Below are positions 47,849 to 57,647 of a stretch of 61,436 nt of DNA, in pieces (the stretch's first letter is position 1; the number at the start of each line of letters is the position of its first letter). The notes under the pieces are model-generated. The model was not told where the DNA came from. It did not search any database and worked only from the letters and a program-made list of their open reading frames with translations. A program made the position numbers and the translations under genes. The stretch is taken from positions 1 to 61,436 of the forward strand of contig JAWVCW010000021.1 of assembly GCA_033857955.1 (NCBI GenBank). Reading direction: 5' to 3'. This DNA comes from Gaiellasilicea sp033857955 (GTDB lineage: Bacteria > Actinomycetota > Thermoleophilia > Gaiellales > Gaiellaceae).

Positions 47849-49618
47849 ATGAGAGGTATACGCAGAGGGCTGACCGTGCTTGCGCTCGCGGCCGCTGGGG
47901 CCGTGCTCACGACCGGCGCTATCGCCGGCGGCACGCACGACAAGAAGGGCAGCGGCTTCAAGACGACAAAGCCATCGATGCTCGCACCCGTAGTGCCGGG
48001 CTCGACCGTCACGCCGCTGATCACCGTGGGCGACACGCTCGCGGGCGGCTACCGGTTCGAGTCGATCCCGGACGGGATCTCGTTCCAGACGAAGGGCAAG
48101 AAGGACGACGACAGGTGGGGCGACGACAAGAAGGGCGACAGCCGGAAGCACGACGGCAGGCGGGACGACAAGGAGACTGTCGACCTCTACGTCAACCACG
48201 AGACGTCGCTCGTCCCGTTCCCGTACACGCCTGCCGCTCCGACGGAGGCGAACTCGCAGAACGACTTCGACAACTCGCAGCTGAGCCACCTCGTGCTCAA
48301 CGGCGAGACGGCGGGGATCCTGTCGGGCGAGCTGGCGATCGAGGGCGCCCAGAACTACCAGCGCTTCTGCTCGAACTTCCTCGCCACCAAGGAGAACGGC
48401 TTCGACAGGCCGCTCCTCTTCACGAACGAGGAGGGAATCGACTGGGTCAAGCGCGAAGGGAAGGCGTTTCCGGCCACGATCGGCGCGGCTGACGCGCGGC
48501 AGATCGGCGTCGTCGTCGCCTACGACCCTAGGAAGGACAAGAGCAAGCCGATCTGGGGCATGGGCCGGCTCAACCACGAGAACAGTCTTGCGGTGCCGGG
48601 CTACGGCCATCCCGTCCTTCTCACGGGGGACGACGCGTTCGTGAACGTTCCGGCCCAGTCACAGGTCTACAGCTACATCGCGAAGGACTCGAAGGCGGTG
48701 TGGAAGGACAAGGGAGACCTCTGGGCATTCGTCTCGGACACGCCCGGCTTCAACGACTACGACGATCTCGCGCCCGGCTCGACGCAGGTCATCCAGGGTC
48801 ACTTCGTGAAGGTGCCGAAGAACATCGCCACCGGCCGCAACGCGGACGGCACGGAGATGATGGCGGCGGATGCCGGCTATCCGCCGCCTCCGAACACCGG
48901 CTGGCAGACCTCCAACGGCGTCGGGATCGACGGGCCCCAGTGGGTGCTCGAGCACTGGAGCGATCTCAACGACGCCTTCCAGTTCACGCGGATCGAGGAC
49001 ATGGCCTACGACAAGCGGCCGGGGATGAAGAACGTCGTCTACCTCGCCGACTCCGGCCGCGGCACCGCAGGGGCGCCGCAGCAGGGCCGGTCGACGAACG
49101 GCCGGATCTGGAAGATGGTGCTCGACCCGCACGACCCGACGAAGGTGACATCGCTCTCGATCCTCATCGACGGCGACACGAGTCCGGTCAAGAGCCCCGG
49201 CGCGATCCACCAGCCAGACAACCTCGAGTCGACTCTGAACGGGCTTCTCGTGACCGAGGACCCCGGCTCGAGCCAGCAGTTCAACCCCGGCGACGTGGAC
49301 GCGACCACCGCGCGGCTGATGCACTACCGCTTCGCGACCGGCGTGATCAGCGTCGCGGCACGCGTGGATCAGTCCGCCGACGAAGGGCCGACCGACGTCG
49401 ACTCGGCCCCGGCCGGCAGGCTCGGCGCGTGGGAGTCGACCGGCGTCGTGGACGCTTCGTCCGTCTTCGGCCGCGACACGTTCCTGGTCAACATCCAGGC
49501 CCACACGTTGTGGGTGGAAAAGGCCCCGGGCAACGACGACGTTGCGCCGGCAGGCCCTGACTACACGTTCAAGCGAGAGGGCGGGCAGCTGGTCCTGATC
49601 CGCATTCCCGGCGCCTAG
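47849..49618 (+). CDS. Secreted PhoX-like (DUF839) phosphatase-family protein
   Basis: 589 residues. Signal peptide LTVLALAAAGAVLTTGAIAGG, followed by a lysine/aspartate-rich low-complexity stretch (about residues 85-110). The propeller core shows PhoX-type features: VDLYVNHETS, GMGRLNHENS, LTGDDAFVNVPAQSQVYSY, DLWAFVSDTPGFND, TRIEDMAYD (calcium/iron-binding Glu region), NGRIWKMVLDPHDP and QPDNLE. PhoX enzymes release phosphate from esters outside the cell using Fe and Ca. The tentative PHO box supports phosphate control. Confidence 0.75.
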   Translation: MRGIRRGLTVLALAAAGAVLTTGAIAGGTHDKKGSGFKTTKPSMLAPVVPGSTVTPLITVGDTLAGGYRFESIPDGISFQTKGKKDDDRWGDDKKGDSRKHDGRRDDKETVDLYVNHETSLVPFPYTPAAPTEANSQNDFDNSQLSHLVLNGETAGILSGELAIEGAQNYQRFCSNFLATKENGFDRPLLFTNEEGIDWVKREGKAFPATIGAADARQIGVVVAYDPRKDKSKPIWGMGRLNHENSLAVPGYGHPVLLTGDDAFVNVPAQSQVYSYIAKDSKAVWKDKGDLWAFVSDTPGFNDYDDLAPGSTQVIQGHFVKVPKNIATGRNADGTEMMAADAGYPPPPNTGWQTSNGVGIDGPQWVLEHWSDLNDAFQFTRIEDMAYDKRPGMKNVVYLADSGRGTAGAPQQGRSTNGRIWKMVLDPHDPTKVTSLSILIDGDTSPVKSPGAIHQPDNLESTLNGLLVTEDPGSSQQFNPGDVDATTARLMHYRFATGVISVAARVDQSADEGPTDVDSAPAGRLGAWESTGVVDASSVFGRDTFLVNIQAHTLWVEKAPGNDDVAPAGPDYTFKREGGQLVLIRIPGA

Positions 49619-49628
49619 CCGGTAGCGG

Positions 49629-51650
49629 TCAGACCGTCTCGGAGGCGGGCGTCGCGGTTGCCGCGGCGTCCGCCTCCAGCTCACCGAGCCGCCTCGGCGC
49701 GCGCGCGATCGCGGCGAGACGGCCGACGAGCTCGAGTGTCTCGCCGCCCTCGACGAGCCGCTCCAGCTCCTGCAGCTCCGCCTCCAGCCAGGCCGAATCG
49801 ATCGGCGGGCGATCGAGCTGCATGATCGCGGGGTGCTCGCTCGGGGTCACGTGATCGTCGTCCGTCCAGAGCTCCTCGTGCAGCTTCTCGCCCGGCCGGG
49901 CGCCGACGACGTCGATCCGGATGTCGCGCTCGGGCTCCTTGCCGGAGAGGCGGATCATCTTCCGTGCGAGCTCGAGGATCGAGACGGGCTCGCCCATGTC
50001 GAGCACGAAGACACGGCCGCGCCCGCCGATCGCGCCGGCCTGGACGACGAGCTGGACTGCCTCCGGGATCGTCATGAAGTAACGCGTCATCTCCGGGTGC
50101 GTGAGCGTCAGCGGGCCGCCCTTCGCGATCTGGCGGCGAAAGATCGGAATCACCGAGCCAGAGGAGCCGAGCACGTTGCCGAAGCGGACGGCGACGAAGC
50201 GCGTCGAGACGTCGTTGCGATGCCCGAACGCCTCCACGATCCACTCGCACAGCGCCTTCGACTGTCCCATCACCGTCTTCGGGTTGACGGCCTTGTCGGT
50301 GGAGATGAGGACGAAGCGGTCGGCGCCGAACTCGACGGCGATCTCGGCGATCGTGCGCGTCGCGAGCGTGTTGTTGCGCACCGCCTCGACGGGGTTCGAC
50401 TCGATCAGCGGCACGTGCTTGTACGCCGCCGCGTGGAACACGACCGAAGGACGGTACGCCTCGAAGACCTGGCGCATCTTGGCCCGGTTCTTGACGTCCG
50501 CCAGCACGGGCAGAGCGGCCGGGAAGCCGCGCTCGTCGACGAGCTCCCGCTCGATCTCGAACAGCGCAGGCTCGGAGTGATCGACGAGCACGAGCCGTGC
50601 CGGGCCTACCCTGGAGATCTGGCGGCAGAGCTCGGCGCCAATCGAGCCGCCCGCGCCCGTGACGAGCACAGTCTCGCCCGAGAGATAGCCCGCGATCGCG
50701 TCGATGTCCACCTCGACGGGCTCGCGTCCGAGCACGTCCTCGACCTCGACCGGGCGGATCTGGCCGGCGAGGTCGAGATCGCCGGCGATCAGCTCGTGCA
50801 GGCCCGGCAGCGTCTTCATCACGACGCCTTCCGCGCTCGCGATGTCGACGATCCGCTGACGCGCCTCGCCGGAAGCCGAGGGGATCGCGATCAGGAGCTC
50901 GTCCGGACGGCGGTCGCGGAGGATGTGCGGCAGCTCGTCGGTCGTGCCGACCACGCGGATGCCGTGCAGGCGCAGGTTCTTCTTGCGCGGATCGTCGTCG
51001 ATCAAGCCGATGGGCGTGTAGCCGAGGGCGGGCGTCCGCAGCATCTCCTTCAGCATCAGCTGCGCTGCGTCACCGGCCCCGACCACGATCACCTCCTTGC
51101 CGCGCGCGACGATCGACCGGCTCTGCGGGCGCTCGATGATCGTGCGCACGAGCATCCGCGAGCCGGCGACGAATGCGAGCGTGAGCAGGCCGTCGATGAT
51201 CCACACCGTGCGCGGCACCGCGGCGACGTGGACCTCGAAGAAGCTGAAGATCAGGAAGGTGACGAACGACGCGGCCAGGACGCCACGGGCCGCTCCCCAC
51301 ATGTCACGGGTCGAGACGTAGCGCCACCAGCGGTTGTAGAACCCGGAGAGCGCGAAGATGCCGAGCTTGATCGCCGCGACGAGGCCGAGGATCTCCCAGC
51401 TGACGTAGCGCTCGTAGTAGACGGGAAGGTCGGTGTCGAAGCGCAGCCGGAAGGCGAGATACCAGGCCGCGACGACGATCACCAGATCCGCGGCAAGCTG
51501 CGGGAACCGATGCCGATTGAAGGGGCTCCTCACGGCCCTGACCGCCTTCCGGTCGCGGCCGGCGGAGCCGGCCTCCACCGCAAGGCTTGCGCCCCTCGCG
51601 GCCCGCGACTCTCCGAGTCCGTACGCCCGTACTGTCCTCTCCGGTTGCAA
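49629..51650 (-). CDS. Membrane-bound nucleoside-diphosphate-sugar 4,6-dehydratase/epimerase (CapD/WbpM family)
   Basis: 673 residues from TTG 51650; an internal GTG near residue 40 could be the real start, as the leader is Arg-rich. Four hydrophobic helices, a CoA-binding-like domain (VIVVGAGDAAQLML), then the SDR catalytic domain with TGAGGSIGAELCRQI and the STDKAVNPKTVMGQSK region, where family members have S/T-M-x3-K. It makes UDP-sugar intermediates (typically UDP-4-keto-QuiNAc) for surface glycans. Next to a DegT aminotransferase that could use the product. Confidence 0.85.
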   Translation of the reverse strand: MQPERTVRAYGLGESRAARGASLAVEAGSAGRDRKAVRAVRSPFNRHRFPQLAADLVIVVAAWYLAFRLRFDTDLPVYYERYVSWEILGLVAAIKLGIFALSGFYNRWWRYVSTRDMWGAARGVLAASFVTFLIFSFFEVHVAAVPRTVWIIDGLLTLAFVAGSRMLVRTIIERPQSRSIVARGKEVIVVGAGDAAQLMLKEMLRTPALGYTPIGLIDDDPRKKNLRLHGIRVVGTTDELPHILRDRRPDELLIAIPSASGEARQRIVDIASAEGVVMKTLPGLHELIAGDLDLAGQIRPVEVEDVLGREPVEVDIDAIAGYLSGETVLVTGAGGSIGAELCRQISRVGPARLVLVDHSEPALFEIERELVDERGFPAALPVLADVKNRAKMRQVFEAYRPSVVFHAAAYKHVPLIESNPVEAVRNNTLATRTIAEIAVEFGADRFVLISTDKAVNPKTVMGQSKALCEWIVEAFGHRNDVSTRFVAVRFGNVLGSSGSVIPIFRRQIAKGGPLTLTHPEMTRYFMTIPEAVQLVVQAGAIGGRGRVFVLDMGEPVSILELARKMIRLSGKEPERDIRIDVVGARPGEKLHEELWTDDDHVTPSEHPAIMQLDRPPIDSAWLEAELQELERLVEGGETLELVGRLAAIARAPRRLGELEADAAATATPASETV

Positions 51651-51684
51651 ACCGCGAGGAACGCACCAGGAACGTGAGGAGATC

Positions 51685-52770
51685 TCACCGGGCGGACGCT
51701 ACACCGGCGGCCGCGCGAACGACGTCGACGACGCGCTCCTGCTGCTCGGCCGTGATGCCGGCCCAGAGCGGCACCGAGAAGTTCTCGCGCGCGGCGCGCT
51801 CCGTCTCGGGCAGCGCGCCCTCCTCGTAGCCGAGGTACCGGAGCGCCGGTTGCAAGTGAAGTGGCGGCAGGTAGTACTCGGCGTTTCCGATCTCCGCCTC
51901 GGTCAGCGCGGCCCGGATTCGGTCGCGCTCGGGCGAGCGGCAGACGAAGAGGTGGTACACATGGCCGGGCTCGTCGACCGGGATCTCGCAGAGCTCGCCC
52001 AGCCCGAGCTCCGCGTAGCGCGCTGCGGCCTCACGGCGCGCGGCCGTCCAACCGTCCAGCTCACGCAGGAAGATCCTTAGCGCAGCGGCCTGGATCTCGT
52101 CGAGCCGGGAGTTGTAGCCGATGAACTCGAACGTCTTCTTCGCCTTCGAGCCGTGGAAGCGAAGCATCCGGATGCGCTCCGCGAGCTCGGAATCTCGCAC
52201 GGCGACGAGGCCGCCGTCACCGAGGCCGAAAAGGTTCTTCGTCGGATAGAAGCTGAACGTCGAGGCGATCCCGGTGCCGGCGACGTCGGGCGAGCCGAAC
52301 GCCTGTGCGGCGTCCTCCACGATCGGCAGGCCGAAGCCGGTGAGCTCGTCGAGCGGAGCAGGGCGGCCGAAGAGGTGGACCGGGAGGATCGCCTTCGTGC
52401 GCGGGGTGAGCTTCCGCTCCACGTCGGCCGGATCGAGGTTGAGCGTGACCGGATCGATGTCCACGAACACGGGTGTCGCCTCGCGGCGCGCAATCGCCTC
52501 TGCGCTCGCGTAGAACGTGAACGCCGGGCAAATGACCTCGTCGCCGCGCCCGACGCCGAGCGCGTCGAGGACGAGGACGATCGCGTCCGTCCCGTTCGCG
52601 ACCCCGATCGTCTCGGGCACAGCGAGGAACTCGGCCGCCTCGCGCTCGAAGGCCGTGACGTTCGGGCCGAAGACGAACTTCCCGCTCTCGAGCACGTCCG
52701 CGAACGCCTGCTTCAACTCGGGAATGAGCGGCTCGTACTGAGCCTTGACGTCGACGAGAGGGATCTTCAC
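51685..52770 (-). CDS. DegT/DnrJ/EryC1 PLP-dependent sugar aminotransferase
   Basis: 361 residues from GTG 52770. Fold-type I features: VANGTDAIVLVLDALG, ICPAFTFYASAEAI, IVEDAAQAFGS and FSFYPTKNLFGLGDGG, whose Lys binds PLP. RLDEIQAAALRIFL is the C-terminal signature. It transfers an amino group from glutamate to a keto sugar such as the CapD-family product. It lies 34 bases upstream of the dehydratase gene on the same strand, so co-expression is likely. Confidence 0.9.
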   Translation of the reverse strand: MKIPLVDVKAQYEPLIPELKQAFADVLESGKFVFGPNVTAFEREAAEFLAVPETIGVANGTDAIVLVLDALGVGRGDEVICPAFTFYASAEAIARREATPVFVDIDPVTLNLDPADVERKLTPRTKAILPVHLFGRPAPLDELTGFGLPIVEDAAQAFGSPDVAGTGIASTFSFYPTKNLFGLGDGGLVAVRDSELAERIRMLRFHGSKAKKTFEFIGYNSRLDEIQAAALRIFLRELDGWTAARREAAARYAELGLGELCEIPVDEPGHVYHLFVCRSPERDRIRAALTEAEIGNAEYYLPPLHLQPALRYLGYEEGALPETERAARENFSVPLWAGITAEQQERVVDVVRAAAGVASAR

Positions 52771-52781
52771 GGCACGCCAGT

Positions 52782-53462
52782 CTAGCGAGCGTCCGCCTGG
52801 GCTCCGCGCCGACGAGAGAGCTTCCAGGCCAGCACGGCGATCCCTGCGACGATCGAGGCGACGATCAAGTAGTCGACGTACTTGAAGAAGCGGTGGAACT
52901 CCTCCCACCGGCTCCCGAGCGCCCAGCCGACGCCCGCGAGGCCGAAGCACCAGATCGCGGAGCCGATCAGCGTCAGGACGGTGTAGCGGCGAAAGGGGGC
53001 GCGAAAGACTCCGGCCGGGATCGACACGAACGAGCGAACGACGGGCGTGATCCGGCCCAGGAAGACGGCCCAGTCCTCCCAGCGCTCGAACCAGCGCTCC
53101 GCCTTCTCCAGGTTCGCCTCCTTCAGGTGGAGCCAGCGGCCGTGGCGCTCGAGGAACGGACGGCCCCCGTGGACGCCGATCCACCAGCCTCCGATCGAAC
53201 CGACCGTGTAACCGACCGTGCCGGCGGAGGCAACGGCGAGGTACGCGGGAAGCCCGGGCTGGAGCTCCCAGCCGAAGATGACGATGCTCTGACCCGCGAA
53301 CGCGCCGGCGGCGACGGCACCGCCGTACACCATCACCGCCTCGCTGGCCGCAGGCAGCACCGCGTCGACGGCCATGAGCAGGAAGACCGCGTAGAAGCCG
53401 TAGTCGCCGACCACGGTGGTGAGAGCATCGGTGATCCCACCGAGGATCGAAGCAACGGGCAC
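52782..53462 (-). CDS. DedA-family membrane protein
   Basis: 226 residues from GTG 53462. Family motifs: FLLMAVDAVLPAASEAVMVYGG, GSIGGWWIGVHGGRPF, and FLGRITPVVRSFVSIPAGVFR with the conserved Arg-x-x-P and Pro-Ala-Gly pattern. DedA proteins flip undecaprenyl phosphate or related lipids across the membrane, which fits the glycan genes beside it. Starts 10 bases after the upstream glycosidase gene and precedes the aminotransferase gene by 11 bases. Confidence 0.88.
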   Translation of the reverse strand: MPVASILGGITDALTTVVGDYGFYAVFLLMAVDAVLPAASEAVMVYGGAVAAGAFAGQSIVIFGWELQPGLPAYLAVASAGTVGYTVGSIGGWWIGVHGGRPFLERHGRWLHLKEANLEKAERWFERWEDWAVFLGRITPVVRSFVSIPAGVFRAPFRRYTVLTLIGSAIWCFGLAGVGWALGSRWEEFHRFFKYVDYLIVASIVAGIAVLAWKLSRRRGAQADAR

Positions 53463-53472
53463 GGCCGCGACT

Positions 53473-55254
53473 CTACCCGGACGAGACGGGTGGCTTCGGC
53501 TTCTTCTTCGGCAGCGGAGCCGCGCGAATCACACGGAAGTTCTGCGTCGTGAGCTCAACCGCCCCGAGCTCGTTCGTCGCGAGGAACCGGATCTTGTAGA
53601 GGCCCCCGTACGCGAACGACCTGCCGCCGGCGGTCGTGCCCTTCCAGCGCGCGACGAAGCGGCCGGCCTCGAGGCGCCGCAGCGCGATCGCGGCGACGCG
53701 CACGCCGGAAGCGGTCTCGACAGTGGCGAGCACGCGCGCGGGCCGCGTGAGCGTGACGCCGGCCTGAATGACCTGCTTGCCACGAGCACGGACGACGAGC
53801 GACCGGCGAGAGAGCTTTGCGAAGCCGAGCGTCGAGTTGACCGTGAACGACTGGCTGGTGGTCGAGGTCTGGCCGACGTCGTCGGTCGCCGAGACGTCGA
53901 GCCGCCAGCGGCCCTCAGCGGGTGCCGCGGGCGGGAGCGTCGGATCCGCCGGTGCCGGCGGGAAGGCGACCGGGTACGTCCCCGGCTCGCGGATGACCGT
54001 CTCCGTGAACGCCGGCAGGCCGTCCGGAGCGACGAGCGTCGCGGTCACGTTCGAGGGATGCACCACCTTGTACGAGAGCGCACGCTGGCGCTCGCCGACC
54101 CCGTCGCCGTTCGGCGAGATGACCGGATCGGGAGCCGGCGCGTAGACGCCGTAGTACATGAGCTGCAGCGAGTTCGAGACCGGCGGCTCGCCGTTCGAAG
54201 GGCGGCTCAGCAGGGTGCCGTTGAAGGCGAGCGTCGAGGATCCGCCTCCATCCAGGGCCGATGCGCTCACCGCGCCCAGGCGTACGAGCGCCTGCGCGAG
54301 CTCGAAGTTCGTCATTCCGACGCTGTAGCCGGGGCGGCGGCCGTCCACGACGACCATCACGATCCTCCCGTCGGGGAGCTGGCCGACCGCCGTTCGGGGA
54401 TGACGCGGCCCGAGCTGGTAGGACGAAAACGCCTCGTTGGCCCGGAAGACCGGGCCGCCGTCCCGCACGATCACGGGTCCGCCGCCGACCGCGTTCGGGA
54501 ATCCCGTCCACTCGGGCCGGAAGATCATGCGGAGCGTGACGAGGGAGCCGACCGGAGCCTCCTCGGCGAGCCGCTGTGCGGCGGTGCCACGAGCGACGAG
54601 CACGGCGCCGTCCGGCGGGATGGCCGAGCCGCCGACGCCGGCGACCTGGACGATAGGGCCGGTCAGGTCGGTGTTCGGCGTCGCCGGCGGGAACGGATGG
54701 ATGACCGCCTCGGTGACCCCGGCCTGAGCCGGAGTCGTGGCGCCGTAGCTGGGAGTGAAGAGTGAGATGCCGTTCTGCTTCGGCGCCTGGTTCAGGTCGG
54801 TGAGCGTCCGCCGCTGACCGAGGCCGCGCCAGGTGCCGAAGAACTCGACCCGCCGGATGTCGATCGACCCCTCGGGCGAGAGGCCGACGCTCGACCGGTC
54901 GCCGGAGGGAGGGCTGTCGACGACGCCGTCACGCATCAGGACGCCGCTCGGCCGTCCGGTGTCGGGAGCGTAGAAGTCGCCGTTGATGCCCACCATCGTG
55001 GCGGTGGCCGCGAGCCGTTTCTGCATCGACGTGACCTTCTCGACTCCGAGGATCGTCTCGTTCGAGAGCACCGGGCGAAGCGCGTAGAGACCGGTCGGAC
55101 GCGGGCCGACGACGACGTGCATCGCGACGGGACCGTGCGGCGTGAACTGGACGGAACGCTCGTACGTGACGCCGGGCATCAGCGTTGTCTGCGCCGGGGC
55201 GGGCATCACGACGATCAGGGCAAGAATCCCTGCAATGAAAAGTGTGCGCAACAT
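53473..55254 (-). CDS. Exported phosphodiester glycosidase (NAGPA domain) with Ig-like C-terminus
   Basis: 593 residues. Signal peptide TLFIAGILALIVVMPAPAQ. The phosphodiester glycosidase domain spans about 85-385: VGINGDFYAPDTGRPSG, VGGGPVIVRDG, RTAVGQLPDGRIVMVVVDGR, GAVSASALDGGGSSTLAFNG. The C-terminal 200 residues contain FlgD-Ig-like repeats (ISPNGDGVGE, FVARWKGTTAGGRSFAYGG). Such enzymes remove sugar phosphodiesters from wall polymers or sugar-phosphate caps. Ends in a Lys/Pro tail. Confidence 0.85.
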   Translation of the reverse strand: MLRTLFIAGILALIVVMPAPAQTTLMPGVTYERSVQFTPHGPVAMHVVVGPRPTGLYALRPVLSNETILGVEKVTSMQKRLAATATMVGINGDFYAPDTGRPSGVLMRDGVVDSPPSGDRSSVGLSPEGSIDIRRVEFFGTWRGLGQRRTLTDLNQAPKQNGISLFTPSYGATTPAQAGVTEAVIHPFPPATPNTDLTGPIVQVAGVGGSAIPPDGAVLVARGTAAQRLAEEAPVGSLVTLRMIFRPEWTGFPNAVGGGPVIVRDGGPVFRANEAFSSYQLGPRHPRTAVGQLPDGRIVMVVVDGRRPGYSVGMTNFELAQALVRLGAVSASALDGGGSSTLAFNGTLLSRPSNGEPPVSNSLQLMYYGVYAPAPDPVISPNGDGVGERQRALSYKVVHPSNVTATLVAPDGLPAFTETVIREPGTYPVAFPPAPADPTLPPAAPAEGRWRLDVSATDDVGQTSTTSQSFTVNSTLGFAKLSRRSLVVRARGKQVIQAGVTLTRPARVLATVETASGVRVAAIALRRLEAGRFVARWKGTTAGGRSFAYGGLYKIRFLATNELGAVELTTQNFRVIRAAPLPKKKPKPPVSSG

Positions 55255-55320
55255 GACCCCGACTGAGGCTAGCCGAAGGCTCGGCGACGCCCGGACGGGT
55301 TAACGGAATCCGTACAGGCG

Positions 55321-56082
55321 CTAGCGAACGGGGCGGATGCGCCCGGAAAGGGCGAGCGTACGAGCCTCGGCGGCGTTCGGCGCGTAGACCTCGATCAGCT
55401 GCGGGACGCCCGGGAACGCCAGGTAGACGCTCGTCGGGCGAGTTCGGCTCCACACGGCGACACCGCCGCCGGCAGTCTTGCGGGACAGCATCTGCAGGTT
55501 CTTCGAGCGGGCCGCCGCGGTCTCGTACGCCTTGCGCAGCGGATACGTGGCGACGGTGATCGCTCGCTCGGAGTTGCCGACGGCCGCGCTCAGCGGCAGA
55601 TACCTGACAAACGTCCCGGCGCTCGTGGTCGTGAGCTCGAGCTTGCGTGAAGTCATGGGGCCTGCCCAGTAGACAGGGCCGTTGTGCGAGCTCGCAAACG
55701 ACGCCAGGTTCGCGGGGGAGATCCCGACGGAGGCTGCGGCCTGGCTCTGGTCGTCTCCCCGCAGGAAGAAGAACGCTGCTGCGGCGGAAGCCGCGACGAA
55801 GACGACGAGTGTTACGGACGCGAGCGCAAGCCGGCGACGGCGACGGCCGCGACTGACACGCGGGCGCCTCGACTCTGCCGGCGGCGTCGACTCTGCGGGC
55901 GGCGTCAGCTCTGCCGGCGCCGTGAGCTCTACCGGCGGCGCCAGGGTGGCCTCGGCGGCGGGCTTCGCCGGTGCGCGCTTGCGGGTCGCCGCGGGCTTGG
56001 CAGCCGGCCTCGTCGGCTTTCGTGTCTTCTCCACAGAGCTGATGTCGGCAACGGCGCTCATTTTCATGAGTCGGGTGGTCAT
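55321..56082 (-). CDS. Membrane-anchored protein with Ala/Pro-rich cytoplasmic leader
   Basis: 253 residues from ATG 56082, overlapping the collagen-like stop (ATGA). The first 85 residues are Lys/Ala/Pro-rich with PAK- and PPAE-type repeats like histone H1 tails, followed by a basic stop-transfer (RGRRRRRLALASVTLVVFVA), one transmembrane helix and an extracytoplasmic domain of about 130 residues with no known family. Translational coupling to the collagen-like protein suggests it helps anchor or display it. Confidence 0.6.
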   Translation of the reverse strand: MTTRLMKMSAVADISSVEKTRKPTRPAAKPAATRKRAPAKPAAEATLAPPVELTAPAELTPPAESTPPAESRRPRVSRGRRRRRLALASVTLVVFVAASAAAAFFFLRGDDQSQAAASVGISPANLASFASSHNGPVYWAGPMTSRKLELTTTSAGTFVRYLPLSAAVGNSERAITVATYPLRKAYETAAARSKNLQMLSRKTAGGGVAVWSRTRPTSVYLAFPGVPQLIEVYAPNAAEARTLALSGRIRPVR

Positions 56083-57647
56083 CCCGTGACTGCCTCGTGC
56101 GTGACGGTGTCCACCTTGATCGCGGTGATCTTCGTCATCATCGCGTTGGCCGGGTCGGTGCTCTGGCAGCGGAGCACGATCGACCCCGTCGCCGCAAAGA
56201 CCCGCGTGACTTCCATGCTCAGCGTCGCGCGGTGCTCGACGTCCAGGTCCACGTAGTCGGGCTCGACGTCGAACTCGAACTCGGAGGTGTCGGTCATGCC
56301 ACCACCCGCGTCGAGCGTGCACTCCACAATCCAGTTCGTGTTGGCCTGAGTGGTGTCGATGATCGTCTTCGCCGAGATCGCGTACGCGCCCGGGACGACG
56401 CTCGTCATCGTGGCCACGGTCACGTCTGTCGTCGCGAGCACCACGCTGCCGTCCCGATAGACCTCACGCGCACTCGACACCCCCGCCGGTCCGGTGGCGC
56501 CCTGCGGCCCTGCCGGGCCCTGTGGCCCCACAGCTCCGGTCGCGCCGTTCGTGCCGTTCGTGCCGTTCGACCCTGCGGGGCCCGCGGGCCCAATGGCTCC
56601 GGCTGGTCCAGCAGGCCCGGCCGGGCCGGCGGGCCCCTGCGGTCCCGTGAGACCCTGCGCGCCCGCTGTTCCCTGTGGCCCCTGCGCGCCGGTCAGTCCT
56701 TGCGGCCCTGCGACACCCTGCGGACCCTGTGGCCCCTGCGCTCCGCTCGAGCCCTGCGCTCCGGTCGTACCGGCGGCACCGTTCGCACCGGCCGGCCCCT
56801 GCGCGCCGGTGAGACCCTGGGGGCCCTGCGGGCCGGGAGGGCCGGTCGCGCCGGTCGCGCCCTGCGCGCCGGTGGCTCCCGTGGTGCCCTGTGGTCCAAC
56901 AGCTCCTGTCGCTCCTGTCGCTCCTGTCGCTCCGGTCGCTCCCTGAGCACCGACAGCGCCGGCAGCCCCCTGCGGACCCGTCAGCCCCTGCGGGCCCTGC
57001 GGCCCGTCCACGCCTTGCGGCCCGACCGGACCCTGCGGTCCGTCCGCGCCCTGCGCACCCTGCGGGCCGATGAGGCCCTGTGCGCCCTGCAATCCAATGA
57101 GACCCTGGGCACCGGTCGACCCTGTCGGACCCTGCGCGCCAACGGCGCCCTGAGGTCCCTGGGTTCCCTGCGGTCCGGTCAAGCCCTGGGGGCCTGTCAG
57201 CCCGCGCGGGCCCTCCGCGCCATCGACGCCTGCCCGCCCAGCGTCGCCCACGAGTCCTGCCGGGCCACGCGCGCCGGGCTCGCCCTGAACGCCGTCTGCG
57301 CCGACCAACCCCTGTCGGCCGGTCGGACCGGGAAGGCCCATGCGTCCGGGTACGCCTTGCGGTCCCGCCGAGCCTGTCTGACCGGGCTGACCGGCCGGTC
57401 CCTCCGGGCCGCGCGGCCCCGGCTCGCCGGGCAAGCCACGCTCGCCCTTCGTATCGTGCTTCGGCCGCGGTTGCGCCGTGTACTGGTGAGCCTTGACGAG
57501 GGCAACGCTGCGCGGAGCACGGCCTGCCTCCGGGCTCGAGCCCGAGCTCGCCGCGCTGGCCAGAGTGACGCCGCCGATGGCGCCCATGACCCCGGCCACG
57601 AGGACAGCGCGCAAAGCGAGCGAACGATTGATTTTCGGGAATGTCAT
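56079..57647 (-). CDS. Secreted collagen-like protein, about 105 Gly-X-Y triplets
   Basis: 522 residues from ATG 57647. Signal peptide-like RAVLVAGVMGAIGGVTLASAA, linker, then an uninterrupted Gly-X-Y region of roughly 320 residues (GERGLPGEPGPRGPEG to GATGPAGV), rich in GPQ, GAT, GPA and with little Lys-Glu charge except at the start. A C-terminal domain of about 110 residues follows (VATMTSVVPGAYAIS, IVLRCQSTDP), resembling bacterial collagen trimerisation heads. Expected to form a triple-helical surface fibre. GC very high within the repeat, which also yields long spurious frames on the other strand. Confidence 0.88.
   Translation of the reverse strand: MTFPKINRSLALRAVLVAGVMGAIGGVTLASAASSGSSPEAGRAPRSVALVKAHQYTAQPRPKHDTKGERGLPGEPGPRGPEGPAGQPGQTGSAGPQGVPGRMGLPGPTGRQGLVGADGVQGEPGARGPAGLVGDAGRAGVDGAEGPRGLTGPQGLTGPQGTQGPQGAVGAQGPTGSTGAQGLIGLQGAQGLIGPQGAQGADGPQGPVGPQGVDGPQGPQGLTGPQGAAGAVGAQGATGATGATGATGAVGPQGTTGATGAQGATGATGPPGPQGPQGLTGAQGPAGANGAAGTTGAQGSSGAQGPQGPQGVAGPQGLTGAQGPQGTAGAQGLTGPQGPAGPAGPAGPAGAIGPAGPAGSNGTNGTNGATGAVGPQGPAGPQGATGPAGVSSAREVYRDGSVVLATTDVTVATMTSVVPGAYAISAKTIIDTTQANTNWIVECTLDAGGGMTDTSEFEFDVEPDYVDLDVEHRATLSMEVTRVFAATGSIVLRCQSTDPANAMMTKITAIKVDTVTHEAVTG

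Noticed and set aside
49833..51677. 614-codon plus-strand frame opposite the CapD-family gene
   Set aside because: Shadow of a well-supported gene; composition dominated by Asp, Arg, His and Val.
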